Shown here one piece after another: positions 19,736-30,175 of a stretch of 64,000 bases of DNA. Where the stretch lies: assembly GCA_037127315.1 (NCBI GenBank), contig JBBBDQ010000750.1, positions 4,396,001 through 4,460,000 of the forward strand. The letters run 5' to 3'. Each line of letters begins with the position of its first letter. The stretch's first letter is position 1. The notes beneath the pieces are model-generated. The model was not told where the DNA came from. It did not search any database and worked only from the letters and a program-made list of their open reading frames with translations. The position numbers and the translations under genes are program-made. The DNA is from Ascarosepion bandense (taxonomy: Eukaryota; Mollusca; Cephalopoda; Sepiida; Sepiidae).

Positions 19736-20667
19736 TGATGCCGGAAAATTGTTAAAAATATTTACATTTTGGCGTTAAATATCTCATAGAGGTGTTGATA
19801 GGGCGTGGGAATTTTTGCGCGGTATGGCCGTTAAAAGATGTGCGTTGTGGTGCAGTGGATATCGGCATTAAACGAGTAATCAGGGAGCCGAGTTGAATTC
19901 CATTTGAATTCCATGCATTCACTTACGCACAAATACGTTTAGGAAAGGTATTGGGAAAGCAATGGTAACCTACTGCAGGATAATCTTCTGCCCAGTCAGT
20001 CATGTCTCTTTCGAGACATGATCGCCCAAGCGTGTATCGTGCATGGTACTTAACTGACTGATGGTCGTTAAACTCCCTTTATACCTCGACCTTCTGTCAC
20101 GTCCGATTGCAACGAGGACACCTTATTAGATACTTAAAATCCTGGCGAGTCCCAGTTGGAAAGGTCAGGTTTGGCGCAACCAATAAACGTAGTTTGTCAG
20201 AATACATAATATGAGTGAGGACTTGCAACGTTTCGCTTTTGTTATAGGAGTTGTAGGGTGGAAAGTAGTTAATCCCCCACATGATTGCATTGGTACTTTT
20301 GAACACTGTCAAGACAGGCAAATGAAAGCCTTGCAGCTTTAGTATAGATATTACACCAATACTCAATTTTCGGTCTGATTTGCCGCATTTGGAGCATAGG
20401 TAGCGATACAATGAACCGACCAATTTTTAGGTTCATTCGTAATATATCGTACTAGTTTCGTCTTTATGGTTAGAATTTGTGATATTTACCAGGCGCCCAC
20501 GTTGCAACTGGATGCGTCAAAAGGACGAGGTTTAAAGTAGGTTTAACGGCCATATCGAGGAAAAATTGACCAAGCCCCCTCGGCACTTCCTATTATCAAC
20601 ACCTCCATGGGTTATTTAATACCGAAATGAAAATATTTTCAACAATTTTTTGGCTTCAATTAAATGT
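19736..20667. mobile_element. TIR element of about 700 bp interrupted by a SINE
   Basis: The left region ('aaaattgttaaaaatattt', 'gaggtgttgat', 'atggccgttaaa', 'cctcgacctt') is repeated inverted at the right ('aaatattttcaacaatttt', 'atcaacacctcc', 'tttaacggccat', 'gacgagg'). This gives TIRs of about 150 bases with substantial divergence. No transposase was seen. SINE-A at 19,838-20,061 interrupts the left TIR. Outer boundaries are approximate because no clear duplication was found. Confidence 0.65.
19838..20061 (+). mobile_element. SINE-A copy with target duplication
   Basis: tRNA-like head 'atgtgcgttgtggtgcagtg' and a TTTC-type hairpin. The central segment is missing. The flanks 'atggccgttaaa' (left) and 'atggtcgttaaa' (right) are a probable target-site duplication. 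Confidence 0.85.
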
Positions 20668-21310
20668 ATTTTAGACACAATTGTATGCCTTCAACTACAG
20701 ATAAAATGTATTGTTGGTAATTTTACTGTAAATATGTATTTTTTCAATATGAAAATGTATTGCTGGTATTTTTACTATAATTTTTTTTTTATACTTTTTT
20801 TGTTTTGATGTTTTGTGTTTCACTATTTGTTGGTCCATTTTGCATAAAAATGTATTGCTGGTATTTTTATTACAAAAATGTATTTTTATACTTTCCTAGT
20901 GTTTTAGTCTTTTGCGCTTTAATATTTGTTGGTCCATTTTACATAAAAATGTATTGCTGGTTTTTTTTTACTATAAAACTGTATTTTTATACTTTCCTAG
21001 TGTTTTGATGTTTTGTGTTTCACTATTTGTTGGTCCATTTTACTTTAAAATGAATTGCTGGTATTTTTACTATGAAAATGTATTTTTATACTTTCCTATT
21101 GTTTTGGTGTTTGGGGCTTCACTATTTGTTGGTCCTTTTTACATAAAATGTATTGCTGGTATTTTTACTATAAAAATGTATTTTTTTACTTTCCTAGTGT
21201 TTTGATGTTTGGTGCTTCACTATTTGTTGATCCTTTTTACATAAAGATGTATTGCTGGTATTTTTACTATAAAAATGTATTTTTATACTTTTCTAGTGTT
21301 TCTTTTTGTT
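20640..21310. repeat. 99-bp tandem repeat, about five copies
   Basis: Units begin near 20,802, 20,901, 21,002, 21,101 and 21,199, with the word 'cactatttgttggtcc' in each. Inside a unit a shorter motif of about 33-45 bases ('gtattgctggtatttttact') recurs. The unit length is a multiple of three, so long Phe/Tyr-rich frames run through it. These are not taken as genes. Confidence 0.9.
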
Positions 21311-21410
21311 TGAGAATTCACTATTTGCCCATAGCGAGGATCGTAACAGATTCTAACACCCTAGATCAGAGTAGATCCGGTAAAAATAGCAATTAAGAGG
21401 TGATTCCACT

Positions 21411-21847
21411 CTCATCAAACTCTTCAATATCTCGATCAGATCCAGAGACCTTGGCTGCCGGATTAGGTTTATCGCCATACCCAGAGCTAGGCATGTGAAT
21501 GTATGCCGGATTAGGTTTATCGCCATACCCAGAGCTAGGCATGTGAATGTATGCCGGATTAGGTTTATCGCCATACCCAGAGCTAGGCATGTGAATGTAT
21601 GCCGGATTAGGTTTATTTATCGGCCAATACCCAGGAGCCTAGGCATGTGAATGTATGCCGGATTAGGTTTATCGCCATACCCAGAGCTAGGCATGTGAAT
21701 GTATGCCGGATTAGGTTTATCGCCATACCCAGAGCTAGGCATGTGAATGTATGCCGGATTAGGTTTATCGCCATACCCAGAGCTAGGCATGTGAATGTAT
21801 GCCGGATTAGGTTTATCGCCATACCCAGAGCTAGGCATGTGAATGTA
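21411..21847 (-). repeat. 48-bp tandem repeat coding for a 16-residue unit
   Basis: Eight units start at 21,456, 21,504, 21,552, 21,600, 21,656, 21,704, 21,752 and 21,800. Seven are exactly 48 bases and seemingly identical. The fourth is 56 bases, with small insertions spread along it. On the minus strand one frame reads MPSSGYGDKPNPAYIH per unit and ends in AAKVSGSDRDIEEFDESG and a stop, an acidic tail that looks protein-like. Other frames are also open because the unit is a multiple of three. It could be the last exon of a repeat protein; there is no splice or domain evidence. Confidence 0.7.
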
Positions 21848-22289
21848 AAGATAATACGTATAATTGACGGAGCACTCGCAATGACTTGTATAAAGAGATT
21901 GAAAGACACAGAGGGAACTGAAATTAAAGAAAATCTTTTAAAAATGCTGGCAATTTATTGAAAGTTCGTATCACTTGGCTACTGGCGATGAGAAACGGTA
22001 ACATTTCGTGTGAAGCTCCAGAGGGTAATAAATCAGAATATATCACCCACTCACATTACGGCACCATATATTTCAGTGTTGATGTACAGATAAAAAAATT
22101 GCTTGGATACCATGTAAGAAACATCGTTAAGAACATTTCCTCGTTTACATCCGGTTATGCAATATCAACGAGAGGTCAAAGAAAACATATTAATTCGATG
22201 TCCTTGTCCTGGGTGAGGATTTATTAAACAATTACGTCAACACATTCCATCGTATTACACATTACAAGACAACCGATACAAAAATACGC

Positions 22290-22414
22290 GACTTCATTTG
22301 AAAATATTTTATTGTATCCCGGTGCAAATTATTTTACAAAATAAATTCATTGCAAATTATTTTAATATATAAATTTATTGGACTATATTTTACAATAGAA
22401 ATTTATTGGGAATT
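22290..22414. repeat. Degenerate AT-rich minisatellite remnant
   Basis: Several short units of the type 'gcaaattattttacaataga', like those at 23,225-23,280, 25,575-25,626, 25,935-26,040 and 35,140-35,540. It is interrupted by the RTE insertion that follows. Confidence 0.6.
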
Positions 22415-23213
22415 CTTCTTCTTCTTCTATGTGCCCTGTCCCTTCAGGACGTAGGCGATCATAGCTCTCCACGTCTCCCTATCCCTTGTGGCTCTTAGTA
22501 TGTTTGCTCCTATTGCTCCTGGCAACCCCCGTTCCGTCATCCACCTGATCAGGCCCTGCAAATATGTTATCCGCTGCCTTCCTCTGTCTCTCCTTCCTTC
22601 TATCTGTCCAGTCAGTATCAGGTTCTCCAGGCTCTCCTTCCTCATTGCATGTCCCAGGAACTTCAGTTGTCTCTTCCTGATGCTCAGCATCAATTTCCTT
22701 TTTGTTGCCATTCTTTCTAACACCTCGTCGTTGCTTGTATGCTCAGTCCACGATATCCGTAGCATCCTTCTGTAGAACCACATTTCAGCCGCTTCCAGTT
22801 TTGTCCTCATTTTCGATGATATTGTCCAGCATTCACAGCCGTATTGAAGAACTGACATCACGTAGCAGTCTAGAACTCTTTTCTTCGTTTCTATTGAGAT
22901 TTTCCTGTGTGTTAGTATTTTGCTCATCTTCTGGAACGCGTCCTTTGCCATGCCAATTCGCCTTCGGATCTCCGTGTCGCACTTTCCATCTCCTGTTAGA
23001 ACACTTCCTAGGTACTTAAATTCTTGTACTTGTTTGATTCTGTTATCCTCCACCAGTATTTGGCATTTTGGGTTGTATCTTTTGCTGATGACCATGCACT
23101 CAGTTTTCTTAAAGTTTATTTGTAGTCCTTTCTTGTCACTCTCCACTGCTACTTTCTGTATGAGGTCTTGTAGTTTCCTTTCCGTGTTCGCAATCAACAC
23201 TGTATCGTCCGCA
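22415..23213 (-). mobile_element. RTE/BovB-like LINE, 5'-truncated, open C-terminus
   Basis: This is the best RTE copy in the window. The minus strand has an uninterrupted frame of about 260 codons starting just after the Y of the RT catalytic box (A-D-D at the start) and ending in AYVLKGQGT and stop. It contains KYLGSVLTGDGKCDTEI, then MSVLQYGCECWTIS, then EMWFYRRMLRISWTEH, GQIEGRRDRGRQRITYL and RDRETWRAMIAYVL. The last three are the signature C-terminus of RTE/BovB elements. The stop codon lies two bases before a (GAA)n tail, so there is almost no 3' UTR. The insertion is flanked by 'tattgggaatt' (22,404-22,414 and 23,214-23,224). It was truncated at insertion and cannot move by itself. Confidence 0.92.
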
Positions 23214-23395
23214 TATTGGGAATTATCTTACTATAAATATTCATTGACTTGTGTTTAACTATAGAATACATTGCAAATGTAAAGGTACAATATGCCAGCT
23301 TGTTCGTCAGACTGGTGCTCCTAGGTGACTACTAGTAACATGGTATTTATGCAGGTTGTAGTTAGTCCATTACTATATTAATGGGTAGGTCTACC

Positions 23396-23870
23396 TCAAC
23401 AAATATATAACCACCTGAAAGACCTACCTCCCATCAGTATGGCTGATGCTAATTTCCATGAGAGTAACACGCTGCGCCTTCTCAGGCTAACTTTTTCGGC
23501 TGAAATGAAGGGGAAATACTATATTGAATCGATTGCTAGGTCTATTGTCAAAGAAGTTTTGTTCACTGTTTCGTGCTACACAATTTTTCTCCCCTGAATC
23601 TATATTGGATATTTATAAGTCTGCAATTCATTCATTCCTTGAATATTGATTCCTCATATGATTCGATACTCCTGCTATATATCTAGAGCTTCTTGATAAA
23701 ATCCAAAGAAGAATCTGCAAGATTATTGGTCTTGATCTGTTGTCTAGGCTTCAGTCACTTTCTCACCGCCGTAAAGTAGTTTCTTTGGACATTTTATGGT
23801 AATTGTCCGAATGAAAACTTCGCTATGACACCTAAATTTTATGAATTTAAGCGTAGTACTCGATTTTGTT
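23396..23870 (+). pseudogene. Jockey/CR1-like LINE fragment
   Basis: Words equivalent to MADANFHESNTLRLLRLTFS and, later, IQRRICKIIG and LQSLSHRRK are encoded on the plus strand with frameshifts. The 3' UTR is missing because an RTE fragment follows directly. Confidence 0.65.
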
Positions 23871-24335
23871 GAAAACAAAAAAAAGAGTACTGGACTTTTA
23901 TGTGATATCTGTCTTCATACACGGCAGTGAATGATGGACAATCTTCTCAAAGATGGAGAGACTCGAAGCAGCAAAAATGTGGTTCCACAGAAGGATGCTG
24001 AGGATACCATTGACCGAACATGTGAGCAACGACGAGGTTTTGGGGAGAATGCAAACGAAAAGGAAACTCATGCTTGGCATCAGGAAGAAACAGCCGAGGT
24101 TTTTGGGGCATGTAATAAGGAAAGAGGGTTTGGAGAATATGATACTCACAGGACCAATAGAGAGAAAAAGAGACAGGAAAAAGCAGCGGGTGACATACTA
24201 GATAGGCTTGAGCAAGTCGATGTCGGAGCGGGGTTTGGGGGAGATACCAAGAGGAAAATGTTAAGAGTAACAAGGGACAGGGAGAAGTGGAAATCCATGA
24301 TCGTCTACGTTCTGAAAGGGCATGGCACATAAAGA
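23871..24335 (+). pseudogene. RTE-like LINE 3' end
   Basis: The plus strand encodes the MWFHRRMLRIPLTEHVSNDE block, then MQTKRKLMLGIRKKQPRFLG and TGPIERKRDRKKQRVTY in one frame. After a frameshift it ends in RVTRDREKWKSMIVYVLKGH, stop and (AAG)n. It starts at the same 5' point as three other copies. Confidence 0.8.
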
Positions 24336-24639
24336 AGAAGACAAGATTGATGGCAAGGTCTCATCAATTCACAATAGAATAGGCTAGATTTAATCATAAG
24401 CCTGATGCTAATAGCACTTCTCTGGTGGAGCTCTCTTTCGGCTCCATCTTTTCCAGCCAACTTTGATCTGCAAAAAATCTAAATACCATGTCATTTTTTA
24501 TCTAATATCCTCTTAATTACTCTTCTATTGTCCTCGCTCCTTAATAATGTTTATCTTTGTTCTTATTTTTTCACCCACAGTAACCCATTTACCCCTGTTT
24601 CGATAGTAATTCTGATCAGTTTGATAAGATCAAATTGGC

Positions 24640-25490
24640 AGCTAATTTAAATAAATGTATTGTTAACTGGGGCACGAAATGGCATGTTAATTTTAACACC
24701 TCTAAAATGAAACTTTTATCAAACACCCGAAAGACGCCTTTCTTCCTCCCATCAGCACGGCTGATATTAACCTCCATAAGAGGAACTCATTACACCTTCT
24801 TGGCTTAAAATTTTCGGCTGATATAAAGTGGAAAGATTATATTGAATCGATTGCTATGTCTGCTAAAGAAAATTGATCCACTGTAACAATTTTTCTCTCC
24901 TCAATATGTTACACATTTTTAAATTCATTCATCCATGCCTTGAATATTGCTGCAACATATGGTCCAGTGCTTCTGCTATATATCTAATGATTCTTGATAA
25001 AATTCAAAGAAGTATCAGCAATATTTCTAGTCCTGACCTGTCATATAAGCTTCAGTCCCTTTGCCACCGCTGTAATGTAGCATTCATATGGCTTTTCTGT
25101 AATACTTTCATGGAAATTGTTCGGATGAACGCTTTTCTGTGGTACCTGAACTTTATGAATTTAAGTGCAGTACTTGATTGGCGGCAGGGTCTCATCAATT
25201 CTCAGTTGAGCTGGCTAGATTTAATCATAAGTTCCATAAGATTTTTTTTTTGTTTTCACATATCTCACTTATGGAACTCTTCCGACTCCATACTTTCTAG
25301 CAAACATTGATCTTCAAAAATTCAAATGCAATGTTGTTATGTAATGTCCTCTTGACTACTCTACTTCGTTTGTTCTAGCTCCTCAATAATACTTCTCTTT
25401 TTTCTTGTTCTTTCACCTTCAGTAACTACTTGTGTCATCGTTGTTTTACTGCTTCGCATGAGGTGATATGATTAAAAAAATGCAAAAAAA
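24640..25490 (+). pseudogene. Jockey/CR1-like LINE fragment with 3' tail
   Basis: Encodes, with breaks, HPCLEYCCNIWSSASAIYL and LDKIQRSISNI, and then the later blocks. It ends with the shared tail words 'gaggtgatatgattaaaaaa' and an A/C-rich run. Confidence 0.7.
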
Positions 25491-25577
25491 ACAAAACAAA
25501 AAAACAAAACAAAACCAAAAAAAAAACAAAACAAAACAAAAAAACAAACAAACAAACAAACAAACAAAAAAAAAATT
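25470..25577. repeat. (AAAAC)n-like A-rich tract
   Basis: About 100 bases of AAAAC, AAAC and A runs at the 3' end of the preceding LINE, probably an expanded tail. Confidence 0.9.
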
Positions 25578-25626
25578 GTTGGAGTCAACTTTTCAATAGA
25601 ATTTAATTAGAAATTATTTTACTATA

Positions 25627-25934
25627 GATGTGCGTTGTGGTGCAGTGAATTTCAGCTCGGAACGAGAAACTGGTGATCCGAGTTCAAATTCCAGTTGAAT
25701 TCCTTGCATGCACTTACGCGCAAATATCCTTGGGAAAGTTATAAATCCGTCTCTTTCCTCCAGTTATGGGTTAAATAACAAGACAGATTGGGTTCTATAG
25801 TCTTGGCTGGCAACCAGTCTACTGCAGAAAGTAATGACAACCTACTGTGGGATAATATTCTGTCTAGTCAGTCATGTCTCGAAAGAGACATGATCGCCCA
25901 AGCGTGTATCACGTATGGCACTTGACTGACTGAT
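25627..25934 (+). mobile_element. SINE-A copy, full length
   Basis: Head 'gatgtgcgttgtggtgcagt', B-box-like 'gagttcaaattccag', complete body, GAAA-type hairpin and 'cttgactgactgat' end. It is inserted in the AT-rich minisatellite, which resumes after it. Confidence 0.9.
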
Positions 25935-26043
25935 ACATTAGATATTTGATAATATAATTTGCAATGTTTTTTTGTAAATAAATATATTGCGAATAACTTT
26001 ACAATGATAATTTATCGGAAATTATTTTATTATAGATATTCAT

Positions 26044-26560
26044 TTTTTTTAATCATATCACCTCGAGCAAGGCGGTAACCCCACTGATGCGCAGGGGGCT
26101 ACGTAAGAGTGAAAAGATTGGAAAAAAGAAAGCCGGAAACCAAATCCTAGGCAGGGAACAAGGGATGAGCCTCTTCACCTGTTCAATAGACGTGGGTGGA
26201 CTGTGAACCGGGCGATAGTTTAGTCTATCTACTCCAATTGAAAAAGAAAAAAGAAAAGAGTAAAAAATTGGAAAAGAGAAAGCCGGAAACCACATCCTAA
26301 TCAGGGAACAATGGATGAGCCTCTTCACCTGTTCAATAGATGTGGGTGGAGTGTGAACCGGGCGATAGTTTAATCTATCTACTCCAATTGAAAAAAGAAA
26401 AAAGAAAAAAGAAAAGAGGGGAAAGATTGGAAAATGGAAAGCCAGAAACCACATCCTAAACAGTGAACTAGGAATGAGCCTCTTCAACTGTTCAATAAAC
26501 GTGGGTGGAGTGTGAACCGGGCGATAGTTTAGTCTATCTACTCCAATTAATTTTAATGTT
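26044..26560 (-). mobile_element. SINE-like element with LINE-type tail and triplicated body
   Basis: On the minus strand three tandem units of 150-159 bases each contain 'actatcgcccggttcacact', 'cacgtctattgaacaggtga' and 'ggtttccggctttc'. They are followed by one copy of the tail 'gcgcatcagtgg' and 'gaggtgatatgattaaaaaa'. That tail is the 3' end of the Jockey/CR1-like LINE in this window. Single-unit copies occur at 42,287-42,507 and 61,546-61,735. 'cccggttcacactcc' resembles a B box. A tRNA origin is possible but unproven. Confidence 0.7.
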
Positions 26561-26575
26561 ATTTTACCAAAAATA

Positions 26576-27165
26576 TAGGATGTTCCATTAAGACGGGTCA
26601 AAGCAATAAATAAAACTGTTATTGGTGAAATTTTATTGATTTTACTATTGGATGATATTGTTTGTGTCATGACAATCATGTATGAAATTAATATCGCCCA
26701 AATTTTCGCAAAATGCTTCGGCGGCAAACCTCCACTCGATGATCAAAAGTTTTGATGACGTCTCTTCATAGTTGCTCCTCGATCTCACCAATATGACTTA
26801 TTGTCTCATCCTTCAACTGTTGAATTGTTGTTGGCTTGTTGGTATAAACCTTACTTCTGAGATGACCCCAAAGGCAGAAATCTAAAGGCGTCAAGTCGCA
26901 CGATCGTGGTGGCCAATTGACATCACTGATTTGAGAGATGATGCAACCTGGGAGCTTCTCATTCAATAAAGCCATTGTTGCATTGGCTGTTTGGTATGTG
27001 GCGCCGTCCTGTTGGAACTACAATTCTTTGATATCCCTAACATTCATTTCAGACCATAATTGCCATGACGAAAATAACATGATCCGATAGTGAAATCAAT
27101 AAAAGTTCATCAATAACATTGATTTATTTACTGCTAACTTCGATCCGTCTCAATGGAACAGCCTA
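26576..27165 (-). mobile_element. Mariner-type DNA transposon remnant (DD41D), 590 bp
   Basis: The ends are inverted: left 'taggatgttccattaagacg', right (inverted) 'taggctgttccattgagacg', with about 45 bases of TIR at each end. TA dinucleotides flank both ends (26,574-26,575 and 27,166-27,167). The minus strand retains the C-terminal part of a transposase. FQQDGATYQT carries the second catalytic Asp. PPRSCDLTPLDFCLWGHLRS carries the third. There are 41 residues between them, the DD41D spacing known from rosa-type mariners. The N-terminal DNA-binding domain and first Asp are deleted. A TAG stop replaces Trp just before FQQDG. Non-functional. Confidence 0.85.
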
Positions 27166-27209
27166 TAGATTATCCACTCTTTTGCTATGTATTCATTGGA
27201 TATTTAGGA

Positions 27210-27685
27210 AACTTTCGATAGAAACAAAGAAAAAAGAGTACTGGATTGCTATGTGATGTCAGTTCTTCAATATGGCAGTGAATGCTGGGCAATATCATCA
27301 AAGATGAAGGAAAAACTTGAAGTAACTGAAATGTGGTTCTACAGAAAGACGCTGCGGATATCATGGCTCGAACATCAGTGATGAGGTTCTGGAAAGTGGA
27401 AACGAAAAGGAAATTAATACTGAGCATCAGGAAGAGACAACTGAAGTTTCTGAGATATACAATGAGGAAGTAGGGTTTGGATAACCTGATACTAACAGGC
27501 CAGATAGAGGGAAAAAGAAACAGGGGAAAGCAGCGGATAACATATTTGAAGGGCCTGAGCAGGTGGATGATAGAACGGGCGTTGCGTGGTGTAATAGGAG
27601 AAAGCGTACTAAGAGCCACCAGGGATAGGGAGACTTGGAAGGCCATAATCGCCTACGCCCTGAAAAGACAAGGCACATAAAACAA
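27210..27685 (+). pseudogene. RTE-like LINE 3' end
   Basis: The plus strand encodes KKRVLDCYVMSVLQYGSEC and the MWFYRKTLRIS block. After a frameshift it reads NLILTGQIEGKRNRGKQRIT and RATRDRETWKAIIAYALKRQ, then stop and an (AAC)n tail instead of the usual (AAG)n. It shares its 5' start with copies at 16,268, 18,928 and 23,871. Confidence 0.82.
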
Positions 27686-27924
27686 CAACAACCCATCGCT
27701 AAAGATGAAGGCAAAATTATCGTTTCCTTTTTCTGTTCCAGTAAGAACCCAACTCCCCATATTATCATCTACCTTTATAAGAGAAAGATCAACCCGAAAA
27801 TGGAGTGCTGTGTTCATATTACTTAGTCCTTACTTTTCAGTCTTCATAGAATTCAAAAGTGTCACCGAGTTTTATTTTAATTTCCACCATCTAATCTTTC
27901 TCTTTCTCTCTCTTCTCTCTCACA

Positions 27925-28205
27925 AGCGGGATGCAGCAAGCATCTTACTGCTTTATCAGTACTTACATAGAAAGTTCTCGGACGAACAACATTTCTTGGT
28001 TCCGCCCGTTCTAACCCTCACTGCTAAGATCCGCCATACCGCTTATATTAGAGCAATTCATCTACATTCCCTGGGTATTCCGTTGGTGAGAAGTAAGTTC
28101 CACTTGAAGAGTTTCTTCCCACGAATTACTGCTCCGTGGTGTCGTGTCCAAAGAGGACGTTTTCCCGACCACTACAGTCTTAACTTGTTCAAGTTTTCTT
28201 TTTTA
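27925..28205 (+). pseudogene. Second Jockey-type LINE, RT C-terminus
   Basis: The frame encodes KRDAASILLLYQYLHRKFSD, VPPVLTLTAKIRHTAY, then GIPLVRSKFHLKSFFPRI and FPDHYSLNLFK. The block order is the same as in the Jockey/CR1-like family (HRR, LY-Y-H, SDE, W-LP, F-HNL-FK) but the sequence is clearly different, so it is another family. Truncated at both ends. A minus-strand LINE tail abuts its 3' side. Confidence 0.65.
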
Positions 28206-28655
28206 ATCATTTCACCCCAAGCAAGGGGCAGTTTTACTGCCAATGTTGCGCGGGCGGTTACATAGGGGAAAGTGATGAGAAAGAGGAGTAGGTTATAAGG
28301 GGTGTCAGGAGGAGGGTAATAGAAGGATGAGAATACCGGTGTGATGGCGGTGGAGTGGATAGAGAAAAGGGGTTGCGAGTCAGTGAGATTGGAGATGACT
28401 ATTGACCTTACATTTAAATTCCTGGAGGATGTAGCTCTCGGGGAAGCAAGTATACGGAAAAGAATTCCACAGGCGGAAAGTGCGAGAAAAGAACTTGTTA
28501 AAATAGAAATTGTGGTTACATTTTATCGGTTTCACTGTAAAAGGGTGGGACCTAGTTGCTAGTCTAGTAGCTCGTTTAAATTCGTACATAGGGGGTATCA
28601 GTGAGCTAAGTTCATTGTAGTAGAAGCCGTGAAAGTATTTGTAGAAGAGGAGGAT
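28195..28655 (-). pseudogene. Jockey/CR1-like LINE 3' end
   Basis: Minus strand: LYKYFHGF-like start, then MYEFKRATRLATRSHPFTVK and FSRTFRLWNSFPYTCFPESY, NLQEFKCKVNSHL-like end, 3' UTR and tail 'cttgcttggggtgaaatgat'. It is 5'-truncated; the last 69 codons are open. Confidence 0.75.
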
Positions 28656-29267
28656 TAACTGTTATCTTCCCTTCCTTTCTGTATAAACTGCCACTTAACG
28701 TAACTATCTACCTCGAGCGGCTCCCAGGCCTTGTACAAGGTGAACATTACTGGAAAAAAATTATCACAGCCTTTCATTACGTGTCGCCTCGTGTCTCGTG
28801 CCGACTCAGCTTCACTCTGTGGAAACCGGATAGCAGCAACTGAGCTGGATAAAAGAAACAAAAAAAACAAAAAACAAAAAAAAAAAAAAAAAACGCGAGC
28901 GAAAGATGAGATGTCCCTAGATATGAGCAACAGAAAAGAAATAACTCAACTCTTGTCGATTAAATAAAGGGTTCAGTTCAAAATTTCCTGAAGGATATCG
29001 ACAGGCAACTGAAAAAAGCTGCAAAACACATCGGTTGAACGTTGTGATAACAACAACAGATGTGTTTGTTTATTGCAAAATTTACAATTTTGGCACATGG
29101 CCGAAAGAGGAAGGGGAGACAACTGAGGCTGGTCATCACTAACTATCTTATATCTAGCTAATCAGAAACACAACCTATTTACTCTTTATAATGTTTCCGT
29201 TAACTATAAGATCATATCCATCGTCAACCAATCCATCATATACCAAAATACCACATAATTTCAGGGA
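28656..29267. other. No recognised feature
   Basis: Apart from an A-rich run near 28,858-28,893, I see no element, RNA gene or credible coding sequence here. Confidence 0.5.
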
Positions 29268-29584
29268 TCCTATGTGCAATGTGGTCCAGTGGATATCGAC
29301 TCGGAACGAGAAATCGGAGAGCCGAGTTCGAATTCCAGTTGAATTCGTTGAAATCATATACGCACAAATACCCTTGGGAAAGGTATTAAAGGTATTAAGT
29401 CTCTTCCCTGCAGCTATGGGTCAAATAATAGGACGGATTGGGTTCTATAGCTTTGGTTGGCAACCAGTCTACCACAGAAAGCAATGGCAACCTACTGCGG
29501 GATAATCTTCTGCCCAGTCAGTCATGTCTCGCAAGAGACATGATCGCCCAAACGTGTATCACGTATGGCGCTTAACTGACTGAC
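29268..29584 (+). mobile_element. SINE-A copy, full length
   Basis: Head 'tatgtgcaatgtggtccagt', B-box-like 'gagttcgaattccag', body with a short internal repeat of 'aaaggtatta', hairpin with a GCAA loop, and end 'cttaactgactgac'. Confidence 0.88.
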
Positions 29585-30054
29585 TATGAGTTTAAAATTT
29601 TATTTACAGTTCCCCCCCCTCTCTCTCTCTATATATATATATATAATATGCAATGAAGGGTTAGGGGACATGAAACCTAAAAAGCAAATTAAATATGAAA
29701 TAATACACAAATTAAAATAAACTGATGTTAGTTGAGCCCCTTAAACCAGCAAAAATAAGAGGCTGCTGTATTCTGTTTTTAGGCAAAATCAAAAGGCACT
29801 CTTGTTAAGGAAGAGGGAAAGGATAAAAATAAATACGCCCATGGGGAAAGAAAAATTCTGACCCAGTCGAGATGAAAGAGCGGGATTAAAAACACTGACG
29901 CAGGTTGGTAATATCGACATGGATCATAACAAAAGAAGGGATCGGGAACAGGCCAGAAACATCACGTACTCACATTAACTAGATACACTTTAGACGTATT
30001 TTATTGTTTATGCTTAATGACTAGTATTTCCCTTTGAATAATTATAGGGTTTTA

Positions 30055-30175
30055 TTAAATAAAACACATATAATATGTGCATTGGAAATTATCTAACCGT
30101 AGTATTTGATTGGAAATGATATTACTATGTAAGAGAACTGGTAAATATATTATTGTAGTATTTGATTGGAAATTA
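30055..30175. repeat. 56-bp minisatellite, left part
   Basis: Two units of about 56 bases ('ttggaaattatctaaccgta', 'gtatttgattggaaatgata', 'ttactatgtaagag'). The array is interrupted at 30,175 by a Helitron and resumes in phase at 32,927. Confidence 0.9.

Noticed and set aside
20805..21396. Phe/Tyr-rich ORFs over the 99-bp repeat
   Set aside because: The unit is a multiple of three and AT-rich; the residues reflect base composition.
20640..22230. CRISPR array
   Set aside because: The direct repeats here are contiguous tandem units without unique spacers, and the genome is clearly eukaryotic.
26053..26727. 224-codon minus-strand frame
   Set aside because: It runs from a mariner TIR through a triplicated SINE-like body; it is a chance fusion of two non-coding repeats.
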